DNA from: an uncultured Lachnospiraceae bacterium
GTDB lineage: Bacteria; Bacillota; Clostridia; Lachnospirales; Lachnospiraceae
DNA length: 39,774 nucleotides
Direction of reading: 5' to 3'
Assembly (NCBI GenBank): GCA_947565305.1
Contig: CANOFO010000017.1
Span: forward strand, 1-39,774
The translations under genes and the position numbers were made by a program. Positions 17,473 through 25,952 of this stretch are shown one piece after another. Numbering within the stretch: position 1 is the stretch's first letter; each line of letters opens with the position of its first letter. The notes beneath the pieces are model-generated. The model was not told where the DNA came from, made no database searches, and saw nothing but the letters and a program-made list of their open reading frames with translations.

Positions 17473-18143
17473 ATCAGCTCCTCCAGGAAATAGCCGGCAT
17501 TTCTTGCCGCCTTTATCTGTACGGTGGCATCAAGCGCGGTCAGTTTTTTGCGGAGATAGGAAATGTAGACCCAGACAACATTGATTTCCACTTCGCTGTC
17601 ATATCCCCAAATCCGCTCTAACAGCCGTTCGCTGGGAATCAATTGCCCGGGATTGCCCATCATCATTTCCAGTATCTGAAATTCTTTGTTGGCAAGGCGG
17701 AAACTTCCGCTGGGGGAGGAGAGCGTAAAAGAGGCAAGGTCCAGTGTTAGGTTTCCCATATGTAGGCGGGAATTGATGGCACCAGTATTTTCCCTGGTCA
17801 TGGCACGTATCCTTGCCAGCAGTTCTTTAGCTGCAAACGGTTTGGTGAGATAATCATTTGCCCCGGCATCCAGTCCTTCTACCTTGTCATCAATCTCTGA
17901 TTTTGCTGTCAGGAACAGCACGGGAATAGGATTTTTCCGTCTGCGTATTTCTTTGAGGACAGAAAGGCCGTCCAATTTGGGCATCATAATATCAAGAATC
18001 GCCCCATCGTAATTGTTGCTGCTTAAATATGCCAATGCCTCTTCGCCGTCATAGACTGCATCCACGGAGTAATTGCTGTGCTCCAGGATGGTGGTGAGGG
18101 CGCGTGAGAGGTCTTTTTCATCTTCTGCCAGTAGTAGCCTCAT
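17469..18143 (-). CDS. OmpR-family response regulator
   Basis: A 224-residue DNA-binding regulator with an N-terminal receiver (LAEDEKDLS acidic pocket, phospho-acceptor Asp51 in LDIMMPKLDG, LTAK and KPFAAKEL switch residues) and a C-terminal winged helix (about 128-222; RLLERIWGYDSEVEINVVWVYISYLRKKL). GGAGG lies 7 bases before the ATG. It is the first gene of a two-gene operon with the histidine kinase. The promoter is back to back with that of the CLC-type transporter, so the transporter is a plausible, unproven target. Confidence 0.95.
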   Translation of the reverse strand: MRLLLAEDEKDLSRALTTILEHSNYSVDAVYDGEEALAYLSSNNYDGAILDIMMPKLDGLSVLKEIRRRKNPIPVLFLTAKSEIDDKVEGLDAGANDYLTKPFAAKELLARIRAMTRENTGAINSRLHMGNLTLDLASFTLSSPSGSFRLANKEFQILEMMMGNPGQLIPSERLLERIWGYDSEVEINVVWVYISYLRKKLTALDATVQIKAARNAGYFLEELI

Positions 18144-18178
18144 GCCGATTCCTCCGCTTTTTTTGCGTATTTTCTGTT

Positions 18179-18206
18179 ATTATAACGCTGCTGCAAAAAA
18201 TTACAA
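18179..18206 (-). promoter_or_regulatory. Promoter of the two-component operon
   Basis: On the minus strand TTGTAA (18206-18201) and a consensus TATAAT (18184-18179) are separated by 16 bases. The -35 box is only 5 bases from the -35 box of the divergent promoter. Confidence 0.65.
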
Positions 18207-18211
18207 GCCCC

Positions 18212-18240
18212 TTGCCAATTTCCTTTTTGGGTGATAATAT
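18212..18240 (+). promoter_or_regulatory. Promoter of the CLC-family transporter gene
   Basis: TTGCCA at 18212-18217 and TAATAT at 18235-18240 with a 17-base spacer, 36 bases before the start codon. Confidence 0.6.
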
Positions 18241-18275
18241 GATGGATAACTGCAAAAGAGATATGGAGTTTACAT

Positions 18276-19553
18276 ATGAGAGATGAATTTGATTTGAAAG
18301 AGACTTTTCTCTATTATATCCGCCATCTTTGGGATAGCATGTATATTTTTTTTAAGTGGCTGGCATTTTCGCTGTTGTCCGGCATCGTCATTGGCAGCGC
18401 CGGGCTGTTGTTCCATTATTGTATGACCTGGGCAAACGATACCCGCACGGCAAATCCTGTGCTGATTTTGCTGCTGCCCCTTGCCGGGCTTGTGATTGTG
18501 GGCGCTTACCATCTGCTGCACGATGAAAAGGATACTGGTACGAATCTGGTTCTTGCTGCCATCCATTCCGGGGAGAATATCCCGCTGAAAATGGCGCCGC
18601 TGATTTTTGTCTCCACGGTCATGACCCATCTGTTTGGCGGGTCTGCCGGCAGGGAGGGTGCGGCATTGCAGCTTGGCGGGAGCCTCGGCAGCTCTCTGGG
18701 ACGGCTGTTTAAATTTGATGATAAGGACCAGCATATCATGATTATGTGTGGCATGAGCGCGGCGTTCTCCGCATTGTTTGGGACACCTATGGCAGCTGCC
18801 ATCTTTTCCATGGAAGTGGTCAGCGTCGGCATTATGCATTATGCGGCATTGGTCCCCTGTGTCGTTTCTGCGTTGGTGGCAAAAGAGATTGCTGAATATT
18901 TGGGGGTGCTGCCGGAGCAGTTTATCCTGACAGAACTGCCGGAATTTACCTGGGCGACAGGCAGCCGCATTGCCATCCTTGCTATGTTTTGTGCCGGCGT
19001 CAGTATTGTGTTCTGCATCATGCTGCATCATGGAGAAAAGTTATATAAGAAATACCTCCCGGACCCTTATCTTCGGATATTTACCGGAGGTACGTTTATC
19101 GTAATCATGACGTTGCTTGTAAAATGCCAGGATTACAATGGCGCCGGGATGGCTGTCATTGAGCGGTGTTTTGAAAATGAATACGTTCCCTGGGCATTTC
19201 TGCTGAAAATGTTGTTTACGGCGGTAACTTTGGGCTGTGGGTTTAAGGGCGGTGAGATTGTCCCTTCCTTTGTGGTCGGAGGTTCGTTCGGCTGCCTATT
19301 CGGAAACTTGATTGGTTTTGCACCGGCGCTTTGCACGGCAGCAGGCATGGGGGCAGTGTTCTGCGGCGTTACCAATTGCCCGATAACTTCCCTGTTGATA
19401 TGTTTTGAGATGTTTGGCTTTGAGGGAATGCCTTATTTCCTGCTGTCCATTGCTTTAAGCTATATGCTGTCCGGTTATTATGGGCTGTACCGCAGCCAGA
19501 AAATCGTATATTCCAAGTATAAGACGGAATTTATCAACCGCAGGACACATTAA
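18276..19553 (+). CDS. CLC-family anion channel/transporter
   Basis: A 425-residue polytopic membrane protein of the CLC family. Diagnostic motifs are GSAGREGAA with the gating glutamate at residue 127 (GREGP in classical CLCs), CGMSAAFSALFGTPMAAAIFSMEV with Glu180 in the region of the proton glutamate, and GFKGGEIVPSFVVGGSFG in place of the classical GxFxP helix start. The first selectivity region, GSGIP in Escherichia coli ClcA, appears here as DTGTN (86-90). Both key glutamates remaining favours a proton-coupled exchanger, but the anion cannot be inferred with certainty. GGAG precedes the ATG at 18276. It is divergent from the two-component operon. Confidence 0.9.
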   Translation: MRDEFDLKETFLYYIRHLWDSMYIFFKWLAFSLLSGIVIGSAGLLFHYCMTWANDTRTANPVLILLLPLAGLVIVGAYHLLHDEKDTGTNLVLAAIHSGENIPLKMAPLIFVSTVMTHLFGGSAGREGAALQLGGSLGSSLGRLFKFDDKDQHIMIMCGMSAAFSALFGTPMAAAIFSMEVVSVGIMHYAALVPCVVSALVAKEIAEYLGVLPEQFILTELPEFTWATGSRIAILAMFCAGVSIVFCIMLHHGEKLYKKYLPDPYLRIFTGGTFIVIMTLLVKCQDYNGAGMAVIERCFENEYVPWAFLLKMLFTAVTLGCGFKGGEIVPSFVVGGSFGCLFGNLIGFAPALCTAAGMGAVFCGVTNCPITSLLICFEMFGFEGMPYFLLSIALSYMLSGYYGLYRSQKIVYSKYKTEFINRRTH

Positions 19554-19596
19554 AGCAAAGTTGTGAAGAAAGATTTGGCAGGATGCTATTTTTCTC

Positions 19597-19625
19597 TTGC
19601 AAGACAGGTAGTACGATGTTAAAAT
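19597..19625 (+). promoter_or_regulatory. Promoter of the hydrogenase-like gene
   Basis: TTGCAA at 19597-19602 and TAAAAT at 19620-19625 with a 17-base spacer, 30 bases before the start codon. Confidence 0.6.
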
Positions 19626-19654
19626 GTTAACAAAGAAAAAAGAGCGAGGTAGAT

Positions 19655-21106
19655 ATGATGTATGCAGATGAGAATGTGATTAGAATCAAACATGATGTAC
19701 TTTATGAAGTGGCAAAACTGGCATTTGAGGGGCAGTTGGAATCTGGAAGGGACCATATCGCGATGGAACTGATTCCGGGACCCACTCCTCAATTCCGCTG
19801 CTGTATTTACAAAGAGAGAGAAATCATCCGTCAGAGGGTGCGCCTTGCCGAGGGGAAAGCGCCAGGTTCTGAGGATGATGGAAATGTAATCCAGGTTATC
19901 AGTTCTGCCTGTGAGGACTGTCCGATTTCCAGTTATACAGTTACCGAGAATTGCCAGAACTGTATCGGTAAGGCATGTATTAATGCCTGCAAGTTCGGAG
20001 CAATCCGCATGGGACGCCACCGTTCCCATATTGATGCTTCCAAGTGTAAGGAATGTGGAAAATGTGCGGATGCCTGTCCGTATAATGCAATCGCGCATTT
20101 GAAGAGACCGTGTAAATTCAGTTGCCCGGTGGATGCCATTACATATGATGAGAACGGAATTTCCGTCATCGACAAAGAGAAATGTATCCGTTGCGGTAAG
20201 TGTATCCATAGCTGTCCGTTTGGGGCAATTGGTTCTAAGACGTACATAGTGGATGTGATAGAGGCGCTGAAGTCCGGCAAGAAAGTTTATGCGATGGCAG
20301 CTCCGGCAACGGAGGGGCAGTTTGGCCGGGACATTACCATGGCAAGCTGGAAGAATGCCATGAAAGAGTTAGGCTTTGATGATTTTTATGATGTAGGTCT
20401 TGGCGGTGATATGACAGCAGCCTATGAGGCAGAAGAATGGGCGGAAGCATATAAGGAAGGCAAGAAGAAAGTGACTTCCTGCTGCCCGGCATTTGTCAAT
20501 ATGGTGCGTCTGCATTATCCGCAGCTGGCAGAATGTGTGTCTACTACGGTTTCACCAATGTGTGCGGTATCTCGTCTGATTAAGGCGAAAGAGCCGGATG
20601 CCATAACCGTATTTATCGGGCCTTGCTTGGCTAAGAAATCAGAAGTCGTAGACCAGAAGATTCCGGGAAATGCAGATTATGTATTGACCTACAGTGAACT
20701 TCGTGCCATCATGCGTGCCAAAGGCATTGCTTTGCAGCCATGCGGCAATGATGACCAGATTGCATCTACTTATGGTAAGCGTTTTGCCAACTCCGGTGGT
20801 GTTACAGAGGCTGTGCTGCAGAGCCTGAAAGAGACTGGAGAGGATATTGATGCCAAGGTATATCGGGCAAATGGCGCGGCAGAATGTAAGAAAGCGCTTC
20901 TTCTTCTGAGGGCAGCGAAACTTCCGGAAGATTTTGTGGAAGGCATGATTTGCGATGGCGGATGTGTTGGCGGACCCAGTGCATTCAAAGACCAGATGAA
21001 GTTTAGGAAAGACAGGGATGAGCTGATTCAGCAGGCGGATAACCGTGAAATCCATGAGAATCTTGAAGATTATGATATGGACAGCTTTTCCATGCATCGG
21101 GAATAG
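19655..21106 (+). CDS. Monomeric [FeFe]-hydrogenase-like iron-sulfur protein
   Basis: A 483-residue soluble iron-sulfur protein. Cysteine clusters at about 86-112, 131-141 (CKECGKCADACP) and 177-187 (CIRCGKCIHSCP) are ferredoxin-like. The C-terminal half is the hydrogenase large-subunit fold with H-cluster motifs in variant form: TSCCPAF (274-280; usually TSCCPxW), SPMC (300-303), IGPCLAKKSE (321-330; usually MPCxxKxxE) and CDGGCVGG (433-440; usually ACPGGCxxGGG). The four H-cluster cysteines (276 or 277, 324, 433, 437) appear kept, fitting the poorly characterised group B-type hydrogenases of Clostridia. Probable role is hydrogen turnover or redox sensing with ferredoxin. Translation could begin at either of two adjacent ATGs (19655, 19658). 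It is transcribed alone. Confidence 0.85.
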   Translation: MMYADENVIRIKHDVLYEVAKLAFEGQLESGRDHIAMELIPGPTPQFRCCIYKEREIIRQRVRLAEGKAPGSEDDGNVIQVISSACEDCPISSYTVTENCQNCIGKACINACKFGAIRMGRHRSHIDASKCKECGKCADACPYNAIAHLKRPCKFSCPVDAITYDENGISVIDKEKCIRCGKCIHSCPFGAIGSKTYIVDVIEALKSGKKVYAMAAPATEGQFGRDITMASWKNAMKELGFDDFYDVGLGGDMTAAYEAEEWAEAYKEGKKKVTSCCPAFVNMVRLHYPQLAECVSTTVSPMCAVSRLIKAKEPDAITVFIGPCLAKKSEVVDQKIPGNADYVLTYSELRAIMRAKGIALQPCGNDDQIASTYGKRFANSGGVTEAVLQSLKETGEDIDAKVYRANGAAECKKALLLLRAAKLPEDFVEGMICDGGCVGGPSAFKDQMKFRKDRDELIQQADNREIHENLEDYDMDSFSMHRE

Positions 21107-21136
21107 GAGTAAATTTTTATATAGACATCATTTAAG

Positions 21137-21170
21137 ACAGGGCTGTCGGCGTATGCCGACAGTCCTGTTT
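21137..21170 (+). terminator. Rho-independent terminator after the hydrogenase-like gene
   Basis: A 14-bp stem with one G-U pair (21137-21150 with 21155-21168, loop GTAT) followed by TTCGTT, 31 bases after the stop. Confidence 0.85.
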
Positions 21171-21199
21171 CGTTAGCAGAAACATTTCCTGTTATGTCC

Positions 21200-21228
21200 T
21201 TGACAGATATATCGTCAACTGATATATT
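21200..21228 (+). promoter_or_regulatory. Promoter of the padR operon
   Basis: Consensus TTGACA at 21200-21205 and TATATT at 21223-21228 with a 17-base spacer. Two GATATAT repeats lie inside it: one fills the start of the spacer and the other overlaps the -10 box. Confidence 0.8.
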
Positions 21229-21293
21229 ATATGTATCGAGTGGCGATATATTATTGCTTGATATATCAATTGTTGATAGTTTATCAGATATAT
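21206..21293. promoter_or_regulatory. Array of five GATATAT repeats, probable PadR operators
   Basis: GATATAT occurs at 21206, 21221, 21245, 21260 and 21287, giving start-to-start distances of 15, 24, 15 and 27 bases. The fourth copy is the core of a perfect 12-bp palindrome (TTGATATATCAA, 21258-21269). The array runs from inside the promoter to just before the padR ribosome site, the expected place for autoregulation. Confidence 0.6.
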
Positions 21294-21311
21294 GTGTAAG
21301 GAGGCGGTTAT

Positions 21312-21734
21312 TTGGCGGAGAAGCAAACAGCAATGACAGAATCCGTCTATTATATTCTCTTATCTCTGGGAACGCCGAATCATGGATATGGCATTATCCA
21401 GAAGACTATGGAACTCACAGACGGCAGACTGGAGCTGGGGGCGGGGACTTTGTACGGAGCGCTCAATACTTTGTTGGAGAAAGGCTGGATTCGGCTATAC
21501 AGTGAGGATAAACATTCAAGAAAGAAAAAGCAGTACATCATTACGGAACAGGGAAATCTTGCCTTGCAGCTGGAAATGGAGCGTCTGCAAGAGCTTCTGG
21601 AAAATGGCAGGCGGATATATCAGCAGCAGATGTCTGTCGAGTTGGAGGAAGAGGAGGGCAAGTGTAGGGAAAAGGTTCAGGAATCAGCAGAAAGGAGAGA
21701 GGCAATAGATGAAAAAGTTCAGGTTGTATTTTGA
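21312..21734 (+). CDS. PadR-family transcriptional regulator, TTG start
   Basis: A 140-residue winged-helix regulator. Residues about 8-80 contain the PadR signature (YYILLSLGTPNHGYGI, LGAGTLYGALNTLLEKGWI, KKKQYIITEQG), followed by a C-terminal dimerisation helix. PadR proteins usually repress transporter genes nearby and themselves. AGGAGG at 21299-21304 is 7 bases from a TTG at 21312; the first ATG, at 21333, would cut the N-terminal arm and lacks a good ribosome site, so TTG is preferred. The end overlaps the DUF2812 gene by 26 bases, and an ABC transporter follows, which is the likely regulon. Confidence 0.88.
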   Translation: MAEKQTAMTESVYYILLSLGTPNHGYGIIQKTMELTDGRLELGAGTLYGALNTLLEKGWIRLYSEDKHSRKKKQYIITEQGNLALQLEMERLQELLENGRRIYQQQMSVELEEEEGKCREKVQESAERREAIDEKVQVVF

Positions 21735-22260
21735 TAAAGAAAAAGAGGAAGCATGGCTGAATGAACTGAGTCAACGTGGATGGGCGATGACGGGATTCTT
21801 TGCTGGGCTGTACACGTTTATGCCCTGTGAGCCTGGCAAGTATATCTACCGCGTGGATATGCGGGGGGAAGCCGGGCGTACGCCTGTCTGGAGAAATGAT
21901 TACGAGGAATACATAGAATTGGTGGAAGAGACTGGCGCCGAGTATGTCTGCCGCTGGGGATGGTGGCTCATATTCCGCAAGGAAGCAGAGAAAGGCGAAT
22001 TCACGTTGTATACAGATGTGGAATCCCAGATTGCGCTGTATAAAAGAATCCGCTGGATGTTCCTCTTTGTCGGGATGCTGGAGTGTTCATTGGCATTGTC
22101 AAATACCGGGAATTTACTGGATTTCTGGAATAGATTTGGTTATTTTGACGGCATTGGCTTTTTTATTTTTGCAGCTGTGTTCTTTGCCTGGCTTGTCACA
22201 GTGGGATTTTTCCTGATGTCGTTGAAATTTACGCTGAAAATGAGAAAGCTCAGGCGGTAG
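21709..22260 (+). CDS. DUF2812 membrane protein
   Basis: A 183-residue protein whose N-terminal half (about 1-105) looks like DUF2812: KKFRLYFDKEKEEAWLNELSQRGWAM, with many Trp/Tyr residues. Two hydrophobic segments follow (about 108-128 and 142-168), so it is anchored in the membrane by its C-terminal half. The family commonly sits beside PadR regulators; its function is unknown, though a sensory or co-regulatory role with PadR is a reasonable guess. GGAGAG lies shortly before the ATG, and the gene is translationally overlapped with padR. Confidence 0.8.
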   Translation: MKKFRLYFDKEKEEAWLNELSQRGWAMTGFFAGLYTFMPCEPGKYIYRVDMRGEAGRTPVWRNDYEEYIELVEETGAEYVCRWGWWLIFRKEAEKGEFTLYTDVESQIALYKRIRWMFLFVGMLECSLALSNTGNLLDFWNRFGYFDGIGFFIFAAVFFAWLVTVGFFLMSLKFTLKMRKLRR

Positions 22261-22290
22261 ATAAAAATGGTGAAACTCAAAAAAGAACCC

Positions 22291-22319
22291 TTGACAAGGA
22301 ATATAAATTATATTATTGT
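22291..22319 (+). promoter_or_regulatory. Candidate promoter of the ABC transporter genes
   Basis: Consensus TTGACA at 22291-22296 and TATTGT at 22314-22319 with a 17-base spacer, inside a very AT-rich stretch (an AATATAA-ATTATATT inverted repeat at 22300-22314 overlaps the spacer). It would let the transporter be transcribed apart from padR. Confidence 0.55.
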
Positions 22320-22356
22320 ATTATTTAAATAGTACAGTACAAAGAGAGGACAATAT

Positions 22357-23139
22357 ATGAAAGAATTGTTGAAAGTGCAGAATTTGCGGAAAACCTTTAA
22401 GATTTCTGCCAAGCAGCAGAAGATTGAGAAGACAAAGGAACGTATCAAGGTGGCAGTCGATGATTTAAGCTTTACCGCCTATGAGGGTGAAGTGTTTGGG
22501 CTGCTGGGACCGAACGGTGCAGGCAAGACCACGACGCTGCGCATGATGTCTGCGCTGGTGAAGCCGGACAAGGGGGATGTGCTGGTTGATGGAGCCAGTG
22601 TGGTCAAGAATCCAGAGGAAGTCCGTAAGAAGATTGGATTTCTCACCAGTGAGCTGAAACTGGAAGAGTTTTTTACGCCAAATTACCTGTTTACTTTTTT
22701 CTCAGAACTGCATGGTGTGGATAAGGCGCAGGCAGCGGCAAGGAAGCAGAACCTGTTTGAGAAATTTGGCATTACGAAGTTTGCCGAAGTGAAGGTTGGG
22801 GACCTCTCTACCGGGATGAAGCAGAAGATATCTTTGGTGATTTCCATTGTGCATGACCCGGACATCATAATTTTTGATGAGCCGACCAACGGACTGGATG
22901 TCCTGACGGCGAAGGTTGTCACGGATTTCCTGCTGGAACTGAAAGAGCAGGGTAAGACGATTGTGGTATCTACACATATTTTCAGCCTGATAGAGAAAAT
23001 CTGTGACAGAGTAGGCGTTGTGATAGACGGCAGGATGGCAGTCTGCGATACACTGGCGAATCTTACCGCAGAGAAACCGTTGGAAGAGAAGTTCTTCGAT
23101 ATTTTTGCAGAAAGAGCAGGTGGCTTAAATGAAAAATAG
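22357..23139 (+). CDS. ABC transporter ATP-binding protein (NatA-like)
   Basis: A 260-residue ATPase with Walker A GPNGAGKTT (51-59), signature LSTGMKQK (150-157, a divergent LSGGQ), Walker B IIIFDEP (170-176) and the following TNGLD D-loop, and the switch His in STHIF. An insertion of lysine-rich sequence (KQQKIEKTKERIK, about 19-31) between the first strands is seen in NatA-type sodium or drug exporters. It would energise the permease encoded by the next gene, with which it overlaps by 11 bases. AGAGGA precedes the ATG. Confidence 0.92.
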   Translation: MKELLKVQNLRKTFKISAKQQKIEKTKERIKVAVDDLSFTAYEGEVFGLLGPNGAGKTTTLRMMSALVKPDKGDVLVDGASVVKNPEEVRKKIGFLTSELKLEEFFTPNYLFTFFSELHGVDKAQAAARKQNLFEKFGITKFAEVKVGDLSTGMKQKISLVISIVHDPDIIIFDEPTNGLDVLTAKVVTDFLLELKEQGKTIVVSTHIFSLIEKICDRVGVVIDGRMAVCDTLANLTAEKPLEEKFFDIFAERAGGLNEK

Positions 23140-24316
23140 CATTATGACAATCATGAAGAAAGAGTTTACCCGGTTCTTTACCGACCGGAGAATGGTATTG
23201 ACTACCGTGATTATGCCAGGCCTGATGATTTATCTCTTATATTCTTTTATGGGCAGCGGGCTTGCTTCCCAGTTTGAGACAGCAGAGGATTTTAAGGCAG
23301 AAGTTTGTGTGGTAAACTTGCCGGAGAGTATGCGGGAGATAGCAAAGAACGGCGCTCCCCTGGAGTTTAAAGAGGTTTCAGGAAATGAGACGGAGCAGTT
23401 ATTGGAAGATTTGGAGTCACAGGAAGCAGTTTTTGATCTACTGGCAGTATTTCCAGAAGATTTTGATGCCCAGATAGCAGCGTATGACGTGGCAGAGGGC
23501 GGGCAGGCGCCGGCAGTGAAGATCTATTACAACTCTACGGATACGGACTCCCAGACCTCCTATACGATGATGACGGAGGCTCTCGCTGCATACGAATCTG
23601 CGCTTGCCAATAAGTTTGACGTCAATCCGGGGGAAGAGGTTTATGACATGGCAACCGAAGAGGATATGTCTGCACAGATATTCTCCATGATGGTGCCCAT
23701 GCTGATGATGGTATTTTTGTTCAGCGGCTGTATGGCGGTGGCGCCGGAATCCATTGCCGGGGAGAAAGAGCGCGGAACGATTGCAACGCTCCTTGTCACA
23801 CCGATGAAGCGCAGCCATCTGGCGATAGGCAAGATTGTCAGCCTGAGCGTAATTGCCATTTTGAGCGGCTTTTCCAGCTTTCTGGGAACCATGCTTTCCT
23901 TGCCTAAGATGATGGGCACGGATGAAGGGGTAAATGCCAGTGTCTACAATATGTCAGATTACATATTGACCCTGCTGGTTGTCCTGTCAACGGTATTAGT
24001 TATTATCACGCTGGTATCCATTATCTCAGCATTTGCCAGAAATGTAAAGGAGGCGACCGGCTGGGTAACGCCGGTAATGATTATTTCCATGCTTTTGGGC
24101 GTGACTTCCATGGTGCCTAGCCTCTGTAAGACGGAACCTGTATGGTTCTTACTCCCCCTGTATAACAGCGTGCAGAGCATGAATGGAATTTTTTCCATGA
24201 ATGTGGATGTGGTAAACATTGCGGTGACTGTGGCAGCCAATGTCTGCTATGCCGGAATAGGGGTTTTCGTGCTTGCCAAGATGTTTGACAACGAAAAAGT
24301 GATGTTCTCAAAGTAG
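23129..24316 (+). CDS. ABC-2 type transporter permease (NatB-like)
   Basis: A 395-residue membrane protein of the ABC-2/NatB type. One helix lies near the N-terminus (about 22-40) after KKEFTRFFTDRRMV, then a large extracytoplasmic domain of about 140 residues (acidic, with YYNSTDTDSQTSY), then five or so helices from about 180 to 390. The motif ESIAGEKERGTIATLLVTPM, the coupling helix that contacts the ATPase, is conserved in the family. With the preceding gene it forms an exporter; substrate could be sodium ions, a lipid or a drug. A strong terminator follows. Confidence 0.9.
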   Translation: MKNSIMTIMKKEFTRFFTDRRMVLTTVIMPGLMIYLLYSFMGSGLASQFETAEDFKAEVCVVNLPESMREIAKNGAPLEFKEVSGNETEQLLEDLESQEAVFDLLAVFPEDFDAQIAAYDVAEGGQAPAVKIYYNSTDTDSQTSYTMMTEALAAYESALANKFDVNPGEEVYDMATEEDMSAQIFSMMVPMLMMVFLFSGCMAVAPESIAGEKERGTIATLLVTPMKRSHLAIGKIVSLSVIAILSGFSSFLGTMLSLPKMMGTDEGVNASVYNMSDYILTLLVVLSTVLVIITLVSIISAFARNVKEATGWVTPVMIISMLLGVTSMVPSLCKTEPVWFLLPLYNSVQSMNGIFSMNVDVVNIAVTVAANVCYAGIGVFVLAKMFDNEKVMFSK

Positions 24317-24319
24317 TGC

Positions 24320-24354
24320 AAAGGTTTCCATCACGTTGTGATGGAAACCTTTTG
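24320..24354 (+). terminator. Rho-independent terminator after the ABC transporter operon
   Basis: A perfect 15-bp stem (24320-24334 with 24338-24352, loop GTT) ending in TTTT, 4 bases after the permease stop. Confidence 0.9.
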
Positions 24355-24397
24355 GTACTATGAATTACAAAATGGGGAAACGCAAAATTCTTTTTTC

Positions 24398-24426
24398 TTG
24401 TAAATTCCAGATGGGTGGTATATAAT
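24398..24426 (+). promoter_or_regulatory. Promoter of gltX
   Basis: TTGTAA at 24398-24403 and consensus TATAAT at 24421-24426 with a 17-base spacer. The leader to gltX is only about 45 bases, too short for a T-box. Confidence 0.75.
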
Positions 24427-24479
24427 AAGCAACAGGTTAAAATGCAAGAGATATCTGAGACAGGAAAAGGAGAATTGTT

Positions 24480-25952
24480 ATGAGTAAAGTACGAACAAGA
24501 TATGCACCTAGCCCAACAGGAAAGATGCATGTGGGAAATCTGCGTTCTGCACTGTATGAATTTCTGATTGCCAAACATGCAGGCGGGGATTTTATGCTGA
24601 GGATAGAGGATACTGACCAGGAGCGTTTCGTGGAGGGCGCCATTGACATTATTTACCGTACGCTGGAGAGCGCAGGGCTTAAACATGATGAAGGTCCTGA
24701 TAAGGATGGCGGTTTTGGACCCTATATCCAGAGCGAGCGTATGAAGAGCGGGATTTATATGGAATATGCCAGAAAGCTGGTAGAACGTGGCGAGGCGTAT
24801 TACTGTTTTTGTGATAAGGAGCGTTTGGATTCCCTGAAAACGGAGATTGTGGAAGGCAAGGAGATTATGATGTATGATAAGCATTGCCTTTCGTTGTCAA
24901 AAGAAGAAGTAGAAGCGAACCTTGCTTCGGGCAAGCCGTTTGTCATCCGGCAGAATATCCCAAACGAGGGCACAACTACGTTCCATGATGAATTATATGG
25001 AGATATCAGCGTGGAAAATGCAGAGTTGGATGACATGGTATTGATTAAATCCGATGGTTATCCCACTTACAATTTTGCCAATGTGGTGGATGACCACACA
25101 ATGAATATTACCCATGTGGTGCGGGGCAACGAATATCTGTCTTCTGCGCCCAAGTACCAGCGGCTCTATGATGCCTTTGGCTGGGAATCACCGGTTTACA
25201 TCCATCTGCCGCTGATTACTGACGAGAATCATAAGAAATTATCGAAGCGCAGCGGGCATGCTTCATTTGAAGATTTGATTGCGCAGGGATTTCTGACCGA
25301 GGCTGTTGTGAATTATATTGCGCTTCTGGGCTGGAGCCCGGAGGAAAACCGGGAAATATTCACGTTGGACGAATTGATTGAGGAATTTGATTATCATCGA
25401 ATCAGTAAGTCTCCGGCAGTTTTTGATATCGTGAAGCTGAAATGGATGAACGGCGAGTATTTAAAAGCCATGGATTTTGATAAGTTTTATGAGATGGCAG
25501 AGCCGTATCTGAGAGAAAGCCTTACCAAAGATTTTGACCTTAAGAAGATAGCGGCTATGGTTAAGACCAGAATTGAGATTTTCCCGGATATAGCGGATCA
25601 TGTTGATTTCTTTGAGGCTGTGCCGGAGTATGATATTTCCATGTACGCCCACAAGAAAATGAAGACCACGCCTGAGACGTCGTTGGAGGTACTGGAGGAA
25701 CTGCTTCCCATCTTAGAGGCACAGGAAGATTATGCCAACGATGCGTTGTATGAGACGCTCTGCAAATATGTGGCGGACAAGGGCTGCAAAAACGGCTATG
25801 TCATGTGGCCCGTGCGCACCGCAGTTTCCGGTAAGCAGATGACGCCGGGGGGCGCTACGGAGATTATGGAAGTGCTGGGTAAGGAGGAATCCTTAGCAAG
25901 GATTCGGGCGGCGGTTGCCAAATTGCAGGCAGGTAAGGAATCTTCTCTATGA
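24480..25952 (+). CDS. gltX: Glutamyl-tRNA synthetase
   Basis: A class I aminoacyl-tRNA synthetase, 490 residues, charging tRNA-Glu (and probably tRNA-Gln, which is then amidated in most Clostridia). The N-terminal catalytic fold has [14 protein letters not shown] (HIGH motif as HVGN), [12 protein letters not shown], and the KMSKS loop as KKLSKRSGH. The C-terminal half is the anticodon-binding helical domain. AAAAGGAG lies just before the ATG. The last 4 bases overlap the helicase gene, so the two are cotranscribed. Confidence 0.95.
   Translation: MSKVRTRYAPSPTGKMHVGNLRSALYEFLIAKHAGGDFMLRIEDTDQERFVEGAIDIIYRTLESAGLKHDEGPDKDGGFGPYIQSERMKSGIYMEYARKLVERGEAYYCFCDKERLDSLKTEIVEGKEIMMYDKHCLSLSKEEVEANLASGKPFVIRQNIPNEGTTTFHDELYGDISVENAELDDMVLIKSDGYPTYNFANVVDDHTMNITHVVRGNEYLSSAPKYQRLYDAFGWESPVYIHLPLITDENHKKLSKRSGHASFEDLIAQGFLTEAVVNYIALLGWSPEENREIFTLDELIEEFDYHRISKSPAVFDIVKLKWMNGEYLKAMDFDKFYEMAEPYLRESLTKDFDLKKIAAMVKTRIEIFPDIADHVDFFEAVPEYDISMYAHKKMKTTPETSLEVLEELLPILEAQEDYANDALYETLCKYVADKGCKNGYVMWPVRTAVSGKQMTPGGATEIMEVLGKEESLARIRAAVAKLQAGKESSL

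Noticed and set aside
18270-19031. 253-codon open frame on the minus strand
   Set aside because: Opposite the CLC-type gene; the His/Gln/Asn-rich product is the mirror of membrane-helix codons.
24427-24479. T-box before gltX
   Set aside because: The promoter is only about 45 bases from the start codon, leaving no room for a T-box.
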